Translations under genes and position numbers: made by a program | Notes under the pieces: model-generated | Told to the model about the DNA's origin: nothing | Database searches by the model: none | The model's input: only the letters and a program-made list of their open reading frames with translations | Part shown: positions 1 to 9,405 of the stretch, one piece after another | Numbering within the stretch: position 1 is the first letter of the stretch | Layout of the letters: every line of letters starts with the position of its first letter | Assembly: GCF_000611645.1 (NCBI RefSeq) | Contig: NW_014012041.1 | Location: 2,437 to 13,563 of the forward strand | Reading direction: 5' to 3' | Source: Monoraphidium neglectum | Taxonomy: Eukaryota; Chlorophyta; Chlorophyceae; Sphaeropleales; Selenastraceae | DNA length: 11,127 nucleotides

Positions 1-1469
1 GCGTCACTCTCCGCATACCGGAGGGCAGCGCTGCCGTGGCGCACACCGTCCAACGACGCGTCCAGCCATCCCGCCACGTCCTGGGACCGCTCCGCCCCAA
101 AGACGGCAGCCGCGGCGCCGACGCAGTGCGCCAGTGCCTCGCAAGCCAGCTCCTCGCCGTCACCGGCATGCAGGCAGCCGCGAGCCAGCTTCCCGGCAAC
201 CGCAGCGAACGCCGGAGCCGGGTCCGCAGTTGCGTGGCGCTGTTGGAGGCCCTCGCTTGCCGCTGACAGCGGGACAAAGCGCCGCTGCGCCGCATCCCAT
301 TCGGTGTGCTGCACGAAGCTCCAGAGCGGCAGGCAGCACGCCGCGGCAGCGGCCGCGCCCGGCCCCGCGTCGGCGCCGCCGCAGGCCGAGCCGAGGAGCG
401 CGTCCGCCGCCTGGCAGGCAGCTGCCACGGCCGGCAGGCCCGCCAGCCCCAAGACCTGTGCAGCCGTGCGCCATGCCAGGCCGACCCGCAGCCCTAGCAC
501 GAGGGCAGCCTGGCCCTGGGATGCCTCGCTCGAGGCCGCCGCCTCCCCAGCTTGGGCGCAAAGCGCCAGTAGGGACTGGCGGGGTCGGCAGGGGGGGTTT
601 TGGTGGCTGGTGGTTCATATGTGCGTCAAGCGCAAGCATCAGTTTGGTTCTAAGGTGCTTCCAGAAACAGCCAAGTTTGAAACTTTGGCCTGATGCCAGC
701 CTCAGCAATGTCCTGCATTTGAAGCCGATCACCACACCACAGCTGCAGGCCCAAACGCGCTGCCGCGCCGCGCCCCACCTGCATCGCCTGGCCCGCGCCC
801 TGCCACGCGCGCGCTACCGCCGCCGCGCCGCCCGGCTGCGCGGCCGCGCTGCCCACTGCGGCCCTGAGGGCGGCCTCTGCCAGCTGCAGTAGGGGCTCAA
901 GCTCCCCTGGCAGCAGCGGCTCGGATCGCTCTGCAGGAGGGTTGTCGCGTGAAATGCAGGGTGGGTGCTGACAAGACAACTCAGCAACAGACATGTGCAC
1001 ATACATGCAGAGGACGCGGCTGTGGCGTCTGCTGGTCAACCATCCTACTGCCCGCTGCAGCAGGAGCGGGCGTTGGGGTCAAACAAAGAGGGGCGGGCGG
1101 GCGGGTGGAGCGCAGGCGTAGGGGACAGCATACCACCGTTGGCAGGGACTGATGGGCTGGCCTGCCTGGCCGCATGCACACCTGTGGCGCGCTTGGCGCA
1201 GAGCGCCGCCTGCAGGCCCGCGAACGCCACCAGCGCTGGGCACAAGTCGGCCGCCGACGAAGCCACCGCCTCCGCCACGGTGCTCGCGCCCCGCAGCGCC
1301 CGGGCGCGCGCCTGGGGCGTGTGGTGGCCCGCGGCAGCCACGGCAGGCGCCTGCAGCGCGGCGATCAAGCGCTCGGCCGCTACCGCCGCCGGCAACGCGT
1401 CCCGGCGCGTCCACTCGCTCTTGTCATCCAAGCCACTTCGCAGCTGGCCGTGAGGGGCGCCGTGCATCC

Positions 1470-1521
<52 letters not shown>

Positions 1522-4500
1522 GTGGTGCACCCCTTGCTCGCTGCCTCCTCCGCCGCCCCCGCGCTGCGTCATTGTCAGCCCGTCATCCACAAAGACGAGT
1601 TGCGCCTGCTTGAGCTTGCGCCGCTTCTTCCCACGCCCCTGCTGGGACAAGGAGCCCCCATCAGCCTCCGCGGCCGCCGCCCCAGCCGGCCGCGGCCCGC
1701 CGGGCGGCTGCTGCTGTTGCTGTTGGTGCGGGTCGTCTAGGGGCAGCGACGCAGCAAGCGCGGGCTCAAGGGCCGCGATTTGGTGGGCCAAGGCGTCTGC
1801 AGGGTGCAGGGGAAGCGGGCGCGTGTCAGCGTCCGCCACAGTCCGTCACAACATCGTTTAGGATCAGGAAACCGCTCATGTCAATTCATAGCAGCTTACT
1901 CAACTGCAAGAACACAAAGGCGGCGCGGCTTTTGGGCGTTCTTGGGGGCTCAGGTCAGCCAGGGGGCACGAGGGGCCGGCTGCGCCGCACCTGCACACTC
2001 CGGGGTGCACGTCTCCGCCAGCACCACCCGCCAGCAACGCGCCAGCGGCCCCGCCGCCGCCTCCCCGGCGGGCAGCAGCGGCAGCGCGGGCGCGAGCCGC
2101 ACGCCCACGCCGGGCGCGGCCGCCACGACCGCCAAAACGAGCTCCAGCCACTCCGCCTGGGCCTCAGCGTCTCCCTTGCTGCTGCTGCCGCCTGCGCCAT
2201 CACCCCCGCCGCCGCTCCAGTGCACCGCGCGGCACAGCACGGCCAACGCCCCCTCGGCCACGCAGCCGGCGGTGCCGGCATCCGCCAGCGCCGCGAGTGC
2301 GTGGCGCAGCGCCCCCGCCAACGCGCGCCGCCACGGCACGCGGGCGCACTCGGGAGGGAGCAGCCCGTCGCAGGCAGCACCGAGCAGCCACAGGCTGTGC
2401 TGCAGCGCGGCGTCGGCGGCGGGCGCGTCCTCCGGGCGCAGGCGGGCGACGAGCGACATCAGGTCCAGCGCCGCCTCCTGCAGAGAGCAGTGAGCGGGAG
2501 TGAGGGGCGGCAGGGCCTTGACGCCCAAGCAGCAGGGCGGCTCCGGGCTGGGGAACCAAGGCGGGGTGTTCGTTTCAACACAATCGAGGAGCAGTCATGC
2601 GGCGACAGCTGCGTACGGTGGGCGGAGCCTGGGCCCTACTTGGCTGCACCTAGGCTGAGCCAGCAACGCAGCGCACCCAGCCCTCGCACCTGCAGCTCCG
2701 GGCTGCCACAGGCCAGGAAGCGCCCCAGAGCGCCGGCCAGCGCGCCGGGCGTGCTCGGCCCCAGCAGCAGCGGCACCTGCCTTAGCTGGTGGGCCAGCAG
2801 GCGCACGCACAGCAGGGCCAGGGCCTGCAGGTCGGCGCATTGAGGAGGTGGCCGACTCAAGGTCCTCAATATCTCAAACAGATCGATGAGGCCAAATCAG
2901 CGGAAGAAATTGCTGCTAAAAGGGAATGTGCAGCAGCCGGGTGTGGCACGTGTGTGGTGTGTCTGTCTCGCGGCGCGCTGGTTACGCAGCAAGGCACCAG
3001 AGACGCCCACCTGCCACTCGGCGACGCCGGCCAGCACCACCTGCAGCGGCGTCGCCGCGCCCGCATGCTCCGCCTGGTCTGCCGCACCCACGTCGGTGTC
3101 GCACAGCCCCTCCGCACCGCTGCCGGCCCCGCCGCCCCACTGGTGCGCCTGCAGGGCTTCTGCCAGAGCGGGGCACAGCGCCACGCTCTGCGAGGGCGGC
3201 CGGGACGACGGCAGCAGCGACAGCCCGAACAGCGCCTGCTCCAGGTCTGTGCGGTTGGGGATTGTGCACGGGTGCGTGTTGTATCAGGGCTGATTGCAGC
3301 CCTCCTCCTTTGAAGGGGCGGCCCCGCAGGCCCTCGCGCTGATCATAGAGATAAACGCTCCAGCGAACCCTCCCGGAGACCACGCGCCCGCATCTTGGGA
3401 TACCGCCCGGACGCACGGGCCGCTCTGCGCCCGGCGTCCCGCTGACCGCTCAAGCGGCTGGCGAGGTGCCTGGCTAGCGGAGTGACCCGCTGACTCATGC
3501 AATGGCTGATTGGCTGGCTGGCTGCTCAGTAAATTGACCAACCAATACCCAGCGACTGACCCATGCAGAGGTCGACGAGGCCCGCATGCAGCTCCAGCAG
3601 CAGCGCCGTGTCCTGCGCGCCCAGCAGTCGGCTGACACCGCGCAGCACCTGCAGCAGCTGGTCCATCAGAGGGCTGCACATGCGAGGGTGGGCATGGCGT
3701 ACAGGCGCAATGCGTGAGAGAGCCGAGCGCATTTGGGGGCGATCGAGCGGGCCGTGCATGCGAATATGTCAAGTGTGTAGTGCAAAGTGTGCGTGCTGAC
3801 TACACTAGGCATGTTGACGCAGCAGGGAACTGAGAATTGCAAGATCCAGCTGCGCTGATCGTTTTTATTGATTATGTGGTGGAAGCAAGGCGCAATGCTG
3901 TTGCGAGCGCGATTCGCAGCCAGAACGGACCACCGTCTCTGGCCCCGCCCTCACTCACGGCGACGCGTACGCGGACGGCTCGGCCAGCAGCTGCAGCAGC
4001 TTCAGCAGAGCCGCGTGCTGGGCGCCGCCAGAGAACACCAGGGGCAGGCGCTCCAGCACGACAGTCATGACGCGCAGCACTGAGAACGTCTCCTTCTGCT
4101 TGACTGCGCGCGCATGCCGTATTCAGTGATCCCGGATAGGGTTTGGTGTGCAGTTGGGGAGGTTGCATGAGCGTGGGTTGGTGTGCTGCATGAGTACCGC
4201 ATGCATGTGGGTGAGCCTTGCTGTATGCGTTTGTTTTGCTGCCAGCAATGTGCTTGAAAAGAAGCCCAAACATACATATGTAGTAATTTCCACCTCCTTG
4301 GAGGCGGCCGTGCGAGCGGCCTGGGGACAATGGCAGCATGCACAGCACGCTGCCGCCCAGCAGTGCAGCGCCGCCTACCTGGACGGCAGCTGAGGCAGCT
4401 GTGCAGCAGCGCAAATAGCACGGTGCGCAGGCGGCTGAGGACGACGTCCTCGCCACTGCCGCCGCCTTCGCTGGGCGGCCCCCGCGCCTGCTGCTGGCTC

Positions 4501-4580
4501 GTGCCACCGCATACGTCAAGCGCCTTTGGTAGGACGGCCTGCAGCTCCTGAAGCAAGACATTGAGTGATCTGGACGCCAT
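1..4580 (-). CDS. Large leucine/alanine-rich helical protein, putative HEAT/ARM-like alpha-solenoid (3' partial, 9 exons in window)
   Basis: Seen: nine exons join in one frame with GT-AG introns: 4379-4580, 3959-4103, 3561-3673, 3011-3246, 2690-2824, 1991-2477, 1182-1796, 779-930 and 1-575, giving 886 codons before the window edge. The ATG at 4578-4580 is preceded in frame by TAA at 4590-4592, so it is the first possible start unless an upstream exon exists. Residues 1-439 and 645-886 are strings of amphipathic helices rich in Leu and Ala, for example around LLKLLQLLAEP (exon 2) and PELQEAALDLMSLV (exon 5/6 junction), with no catalytic motif, signal peptide or membrane segment. Residues about 460-550 are a disordered linker with a short Gln run, a basic KKRRKLK stretch (496-502), a Gly run and a 15-Gln tract (534-548). 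Family knowledge: such repeats usually form protein-binding scaffolds such as transport receptors, ribosome-assembly or DNA-repair adaptors. Inference: scaffold protein, possibly nuclear; the family is not recognised. Head to head with the 5591 gene. Least certain are the intron 5 donor and the last exon's continuation. Confidence 0.7.
1471..1515 (-). repeat. Pure (CAG)15 microsatellite coding for polyglutamine
   Basis: Fifteen uninterrupted CTG triplets on the plus strand read as CAG on the minus strand. In frame they encode 15 glutamines, residues about 534-548 of the solenoid protein. The tract is flanked on its N-terminal side by His/Gln (HHQH) and lies in the predicted disordered linker. 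Because the codon is never varied, the tract is a candidate length-variable microsatellite. Confidence 0.95.
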
Positions 4581-5590
4581 TGCAGGTGCTTACAGCCCAC
4601 CGCTGCAGGCAACGTAGCAGCCTCGCGCCCTTCAGATCATTTCACAAGGTCGGGTGCTCGCTTGGACGAACCAGTGTACGTGTTTTCAGTCAATATCATG
4701 TTGCAACATTCACCAAGAACGCTATCATGATGCGGAAATGATACGGTTTCCATCTTGCGCATTTTGAAGCGGAACGCCGCTGGGGCCACAGCGTACGCAG
4801 CATGATGTCCCGTTGCTCGCGGCTTGCGTCAAGGTGGTGTGTTGCTGTTGCCCCCGCCAGGAACAACGGCATGCACTTGTTTAGTCTTGTACAAGCCTTC
4901 ACCCAGGGTAGACACCCAGTGCAAAGCAATGTGCAGCCCCCCCGGGCGGCAGTTCTAAAGTGGTCCTCGGTATTGCTGCTGGATTATGATATTCATCGCA
5001 GCCACCACATGCACGCATGCAAACAACTGGCGAAGTTGGCGATGGGGTGCCTCGCGCATGACTTGCGCTGTGCTGAGCCCATGTCCATGTAGCAGTGCAT
5101 ATCAATTGAGCTCGATCAACGCAATGCACATATTTGGGTGACACAGCCAATTGATACGAGGTGATAGTATAAGGAGAGGCCAAGCTTATGGATGGGCAGC
5201 CGCTCAGTGACAATGTAGACGTGCTTGACCGATGCGTTGACTCACCTGGCGCAACCTCCACAGCAGGTAGCAGCATCAAACAACACAGCCCATTGAGACT
5301 CAAATCATAGCATGTTAATGTAGCCTGTTACACCACTCATGGACATGACGGGCATGCTGAACATCTCTGGTTGCTGCAGCTGCTTTGCCGGGCTTCTCCA
5401 CTCAGCAATCGTGCTGAGCATGTGCTGCATGACTGTGGACAAGGCCCTTCATCAACCCCAAGGCGCTCTGAAGGGGCACTTGTTGAATTTATCATTTTTC
5501 TACACTGTCGTGATGTCAACCCGCGCGCCGCACCGCAGATCGCACGCATGAGATAGTGCGGTGCTTGCGGGGAGGCTGGCTCCCAGGGCC
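4581..5590. promoter_or_regulatory. Divergent intergenic region: promoters and 5' UTRs of the solenoid and coiled-coil genes
   Basis: About 1 kb between two divergent start codons. GC content falls clearly compared with the flanking exons, and no open frame here shows the GC-rich third positions or helical pattern of the neighbours. A TATAAGG sequence sits at 5168-5174 on the plus strand, but it is more than 400 bases before the ATG at 5591, so it is only a weak TATA candidate. TATCAATTG at 5100-5108 and CAATTGATA at 5148-5156 form a 9-base inverted repeat around a 39-base spacer. Several short upstream ATGs (for example 5339) would lie in the 5' UTR if transcription starts early. No specific factor site could be assigned. 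Confidence 0.55.
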
Positions 5591-6515
5591 ATGTCAGCGC
5601 CGTCCCATGAGGCTGGGAGCCCCGCATCGATCGATCAGCAGCTGCGGCGGGCCCAAAAGAGGCTCGAGCAGTCTGAGGCGAAGCGCAACAAGCTTCTCGA
5701 GCATCTGGTGAGCGGCCTTCATTACTATATTGTTGATGCAAGTATGCAGTTGGCTATGCGTGGTTCTGGGAACCTCGCTAGCTGCAACTGCATGTCCAAC
5801 CGGATCTGGCTCTGCGCGGGGGGCGCCGCCGCCGGATGGGTTGCCCTGCTGCGGCTCACCTCGCCCTCCCCTGGCGCTCCTCCCCATGCAGGAGGCTTTG
5901 AAGGAGAAGACTGTTGCCTTGCTGAGCGTGGCCGAGCGCAACAAGGAGCTGCAGCAGTCACTGGAAGAGGCGGCAGCGGCGCGGCAGCAGCTTGAGCAGC
6001 AGCTGGCCGAGGCGGTCGCGGCGCAGCACCGGGCGGAGGCGCAGGCAGCCAGCGCGCAGCGCAAGGTGGGTTCCTGCGGCACAAGCGCCTTGGGTTGTGG
6101 AAGTTCGCCGGGCGTCCGACCCAGATCGCCCTCTACAGGTGCTGCTGCGACGCCAGCGCCCGAGGACCCCTCACCCCCCACTCCGCGCCTCCTCTTGCCG
6201 CAGGCCCAGCAGCTTCAGCAGGCGGAGAGGCGGCAGCGGGCCAACGAGCCGCACCAGCACCCGCCCATGCCGCCGCCGCCCAAGGCCGGCGCGCGGCAGC
6301 GTGCTGCCGCGGGCGCCGGCGGTGGCGGCGGCGCTGCGGCGGCGGCCGGGGGTGTTGCGGCGCTGCGCGGGGAGGTAGAGGACCTGCGACTCCAGGTACG
6401 GCGCCTGCAGGAGTCGCTGCGGCAGGTGGACGGCCGCGCGCAGCAGCACGCGTCGCGGCTCACCACGCACGGCACGCAGCTGCAGGCGCTGCAGAGGCAG
6501 CTCGGGCGGGGTGAG

Positions 6516-6550
<35 letters not shown>

Positions 6551-8330
6551 GCTGCTGGGCGGCGCTGCGCAGAGCGGCGCGGACGCGGGCGTGAGCGCGG
6601 GCGCGTGGCAGCAGCTCGCGCTGGGGGAGCCTCAGTTGCAGCAGGTGGTGGCCGCAGTGCTGGCGCAGGTGATGCCCGCGATCGCCCCCAGCCTTGCACC
6701 TGGGCAGCAGGGGCGGCTGCAGCAGCTGCTGCAGCTGCCGCCCCAATCGGGCGCCCAGCAGCACCCGCACCGCCAGCAGCCGTTGGCAGCCGGCGGCGGC
6801 AGCAGGGCCGCGTCGGTGGAACCAGAGTGCTGGAGCGGGGCTCCTATCCCGAGGAATGCGCATGGGGCTACGCAGGCGGCCGCTCCCCCGCCGTGGGCGG
6901 GCGCGAGCCTGGCGTATGCCAGCAGCGGCGCTGCGGCCGCGACGCACGCGCCGCCGGTGCGGACGCCGTCGTGCCACCCCGCGCACCACGGCGGATGCGG
7001 CAGCAGCGGCGGCAGCCTCAGCAGCGTGATGCACAGCGGCGCGACGCTGCAGGCGCCTGGCAGCCCGGGGCCGGCGTGGCCGGCGGGCGGCGGGGCCGGA
7101 GGCACGGGCAATACAGAGGCGACTGCCGACGGAAGCGGGCAGGGCCGGGAACCAGGCACGGACAGAGGCGGGGGTGGGCTGTCGCTGGGGCTGGACAGCA
7201 GCAGCAGCAGCGATGACGCGGAGGACGTGGCGCAGGAAGATGAGATTTGCAGCAGCGCCGGCGGCGGCCGAGACGGCGGGGCGCTGGCGCGCGTGGGCGG
7301 CAAGCGCACGGCCCCGTCGCCAGCGACGGGCATGCAGGAGCGAGGGGAGAAGCGGCGCCCGCCGCCTGCGGGCCACGCGTCGCAGCAGCAGCAGCAGCAG
7401 CAGAGCATGCTGCTGCGCGCAGGCCAGCTGCTCTCCCGCCTGCGCGCCCCGCCCGGCGGGCCCCGGTCCCCCAGCGACGCCCCCGAGTCCGCCGCCGCCG
7501 CCCTTGCGTCGGAGGTCGCCCCGGCCGCGTCCGCGGCAACGCTGGCGCAGGCGTTTCGCGCGGCGGCGCTGTCGGGCGCGGCGCCAGCGTGGGACAGCGC
7601 GCGCTTTGACGGCGAGCACGACCCAGAGGACCTGGGGGTGATTGCCTGGGCCCCAGATGCCAAGGCCGAGGCCGCGGCGCTGCGCCGCCTCGCGCGCTGC
7701 GCGCGGCTGCTGCTCGAGCGGCTCCCGCAGCCGGCCGCCGCGGGGCTCGTCACCGCGCTGGCCGCGCACCTGCGGGCGGCGCTCGGGACCGGCGGCGCCA
7801 GCGGCGGGGGTGGGGCCGGGGGCGGCACGGGGCAGGCTGCGGTGGGGGAGCGGCTGCCGCTTGCCTGCGCGGCGGCGGCGGCGCTGGCGGCGCTGCTGCG
7901 GGAGCTTGTGCGCGCTGACGAGGCGCGGGCGCTTGTCGCCCATCTGCTGAGCGCGCATCGACGGCCCCCCGCTGGGCCAGGCCGCATGCCCGCGCTACCG
8001 CTCGTCCTTGCCGCGGCAGCCGCATGGCCGCAGGCGCTGCTGCCCTCTGCGGCGGCGCCGGCGCCGGCGGGCGGTGCGGAAACGGCGGCGGCCGACCCGA
8101 GTCTTGCGGCGCTGCATGCGGGACTGAGGGACGCGTGCGCGGCGGCGGTTGCGTCTGCTGATGGCAGCGACGGCGACGAGGGCGGCGAGCAGGGGGGCGC
8201 AGGCGCTGCGACCGCGCCGCAGGGGCGCTGCCAGGCGGAGCGGTGGGCGGCGCAAGCGGACATGGCTGCAGGGTTTGTCCTGCAGGCGGTCGGCCCCGGC
8301 TGGTGGGGCGCCGAGTGGGCGGAGGGGTAG
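5591..8330 (+). CDS. Coiled-coil and low-complexity protein of unknown function (3 exons, 805 aa; C-terminus uncertain)
   Basis: Seen: exons 5591-5707, 5892-6065 and 6204-8330, all joined in phase 0 with GT-AG introns of 184 and 138 bases, ending at TAG 8328-8330. The ATG at 5591 is the first in frame, since TGA at 5549-5551 blocks the frame upstream. Residues about 14-107 are a charged, Gln/Glu/Leu-rich coiled coil split over all three exons, which strongly supports the junctions. A second coil spans about 148-200, followed by 11 glycines (202-212). The middle is Pro/Gly/Ala/Ser-rich and disordered, with an acidic serine patch at 429-444 (SSSSSDDAEDVAQEDE), a likely casein-kinase-2-type target by pattern only, and seven glutamines at 491-497. 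Residues about 500-805 are Ala/Leu-rich with several helix-like blocks. No enzyme motif, signal peptide or membrane helix is visible. Inference: a self-associating structural or scaffold protein; family unknown. The C-terminus may instead be spliced to an exon at 8439-8712, giving 895 residues. Confidence 0.72.
6516..6548 (+). repeat. (GGC)11 run coding for polyglycine
   Basis: Eleven GGC codons in a row encode Gly 202-212 of the coiled-coil protein, immediately after the second predicted coil. It is most likely a flexible linker produced by triplet expansion. Confidence 0.9.
7383..7403 (+). repeat. (CAG)7 run coding for polyglutamine
   Basis: Seven CAG codons encode Gln 491-497 of the coiled-coil protein, at the border between the disordered middle and the Ala/Leu-rich C-terminal part. 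Confidence 0.9.
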
Positions 8331-8438
8331 CCGTGCTGCCGCGCGTGGCGGCCGCGCCGCAGGGCGCCCTGCTGTAGCACCCAGCTGTCGAGCAGGGCCG
8401 GCGCCCTGCGCCCGTGGCTCCGCCGCAGCGGCGCGCAG

Positions 8439-8712
8439 CTTGTGCATGGCGCCGCGCCAGGCCGCCGCGTGGCTGCCGGCCGGGGCCGCGCGCGTTGGGT
8501 TGAGGCAGCTCCTGCTCGCAGCAGCCGGGCACGCGGGCGACGTGGCGTGGCTCGGCCGACTCCTTCCTCGCCCCCTTTGGGTGACAGCTTTTCATTGGGT
8601 CGACCGTGACGTCTTCTTTGTGCTGTTGACTGTTGACCGCCTGCCATGTTTCAGACGGCGGGGGGGGGGGGCTGTCAGTCAGAGCCGTCTTCGTCTTCGT
8701 CTCCGTCCATAA
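8439..8712 (+). CDS. Possible extra 3' exon of the coiled-coil gene (alternative model)
   Basis: GT at 8327-8328, overlapping the TAG stop, and AG at 8437-8438 would define a 112-base intron that joins in phase 2 to a frame open until TAA at 8710-8712. In that frame 37 of the first 41 codons (8440-8562) end in G or C, as in the upstream exons, whereas the frame that continues directly past the stop has many A/T-ending codons. The predicted peptide starts with helix-like stretches such as LRQLLLAAAGHAGDVAWL. Against it: the last third of the frame enters lower-GC sequence and crosses a run of 12 G, and the 3-exon model has a perfectly good stop. Which end is used, or whether both are, cannot be settled from the sequence. 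Confidence 0.3.
8660..8671 (+). repeat. G12 homopolymer
   Basis: Twelve consecutive G residues lie downstream of the coiled-coil gene's TAG stop, within the 3' UTR or the possible extra exon. It is prone to slippage and to sequencing length error, which matters because a length error would change the frame of the alternative 3' exon. Confidence 0.85.
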
Positions 8713-8912
8713 TGTGTGCGCCGGTATCGTGGCCCTGTTTCTCATGACGCGGCGGCAATCTTCTCCCACTCCCTTGACGCTTGCAATCACTCGACACGCG
8801 CCGTGCATGCAATATCCTGGTTTTGTGTCTTACCTGTAGGGCTTGTCTATATACTTTTGCTATCAACCGAATATATGAAGTGCTGCCGCCCTCCAGGCTC
8901 ACTGTTTTTGTG

Positions 8913-8917
8913 TGTAA
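8913..8917 (+). terminator. Candidate TGTAA polyadenylation signal for the coiled-coil gene
   Basis: TGTAA is the usual polyadenylation signal of chlorophyte algae such as Chlamydomonas. This copy lies about 580 bases after the TAG at 8330, or about 200 bases after the alternative TAA at 8712; both distances are plausible for an algal 3' UTR. A 5-base motif occurs by chance, so this is only a candidate. Confidence 0.3.
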
Positions 8918-9380
8918 TGCGTCCATCCAGTGCATCTTCACCTTGCGCTCACGCGGCTTTGCATGGTTCGAGGTTTGTGGGGGTCCGCAGCAGTGGCAGC
9001 AATGCAGGGAGGGAGTGCTTGTTCCTGGCCGACACGGTTGTGGGGCTACGGGGGGGCGCCCCGTGCTCAGGGAGCCGACAGAATAGGGTGAGGCAACTGC
9101 AGTGACTGCATCCACGGTGGCAACTGGCTGGCTTGCAGGTTCACGACCTATGAGCCAAGCCCAAGCCTTGCAGGAATGCCCATCCGGCTATATGGATGAA
9201 CCAGCGTAGGGGAGACCACTGCAGCACCTGCTTGAAGCTCGGGTGCGCCCCCTTGACTCAGGGTTGTGGGGCCCCCCATAGGGGCGACATTGGAAGTCCA
9301 GCTGCGGTGCGCCTACCAGTTCACCCAGGGAGGCAGCGCGGATGCAGCCTTTGGGCTGCTGCTCACTTACGTGTCCATGT

Positions 9381-9405
9381 TTCAGGGTTCAGGGTTCAGG
9401 GTTCA
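9381..9405 (+). repeat. TTCAGGG tandem repeat, about 3.6 copies, telomere-like
   Basis: Three exact TTCAGGG units followed by TTCA. The unit differs by one base (C for T) from the plant/Chlorella-type telomere unit TTTAGGG. It lies in non-coding sequence between the two convergent genes. It could be a degenerate interstitial telomere-like tract or a chance short tandem repeat. Confidence 0.85.

Noticed and set aside
134..892. Plus-strand open frame of 252 codons across the left part of the window
   Set aside because: It is antisense to exons 8 and 9 of the solenoid gene and runs through intron sequence; composition is Arg/Pro/Ala-rich with no recognisable domain.
1174..1740. Plus-strand frame with a long leucine run that could suggest a membrane segment
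   Set aside because: The leucines come from reading the (CAG)15 tract on the opposite strand as CTG; it is a shadow of exon 7.
2650..2689. Read-through of intron 5 giving a solenoid-like peptide (VRGLGALRCWLSLG)
   Set aside because: It looks like protein, but no donor after it has the phase needed for exon 6, whereas CAG|GTGCGA at 2690/2689 joins in phase 0 to give PELQEAALDLM. It may be an alternative 5' splice site, but I cannot support it.
1..4580. Possible identity as an importin-13/transportin-3-like nuclear transport receptor, or a RIX1/PELP1-like protein
   Set aside because: Only generic helical-repeat likeness was seen. The best-looking stretch fell in intron 5, the N-terminus does not match the importin-beta N-terminal pattern, and the polyQ linker is not typical.
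5339..5551. 70-codon plus-strand open frame upstream of the coiled-coil gene
   Set aside because: It has none of the GC-rich codon bias of the neighbours and no recognisable motif; it most likely lies in the promoter or 5' UTR. It could be an upstream ORF, but there is no evidence for it.
6171..7958. Long open frame of about 595 codons on the minus strand, and another at 6632-8647 (about 671 codons)
   Set aside because: Both are antisense to the coiled-coil gene. They are Arg/Pro/Ala/Cys-rich without helical pattern, as expected when GC-rich coding DNA is read on the opposite strand; the plus frame has a splice-supported coil and better third-position bias.
8961..8980. GGTTCGAGG, resembling a tRNA T-loop
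   Set aside because: No matching acceptor stem, anticodon arm or D arm could be found around it.
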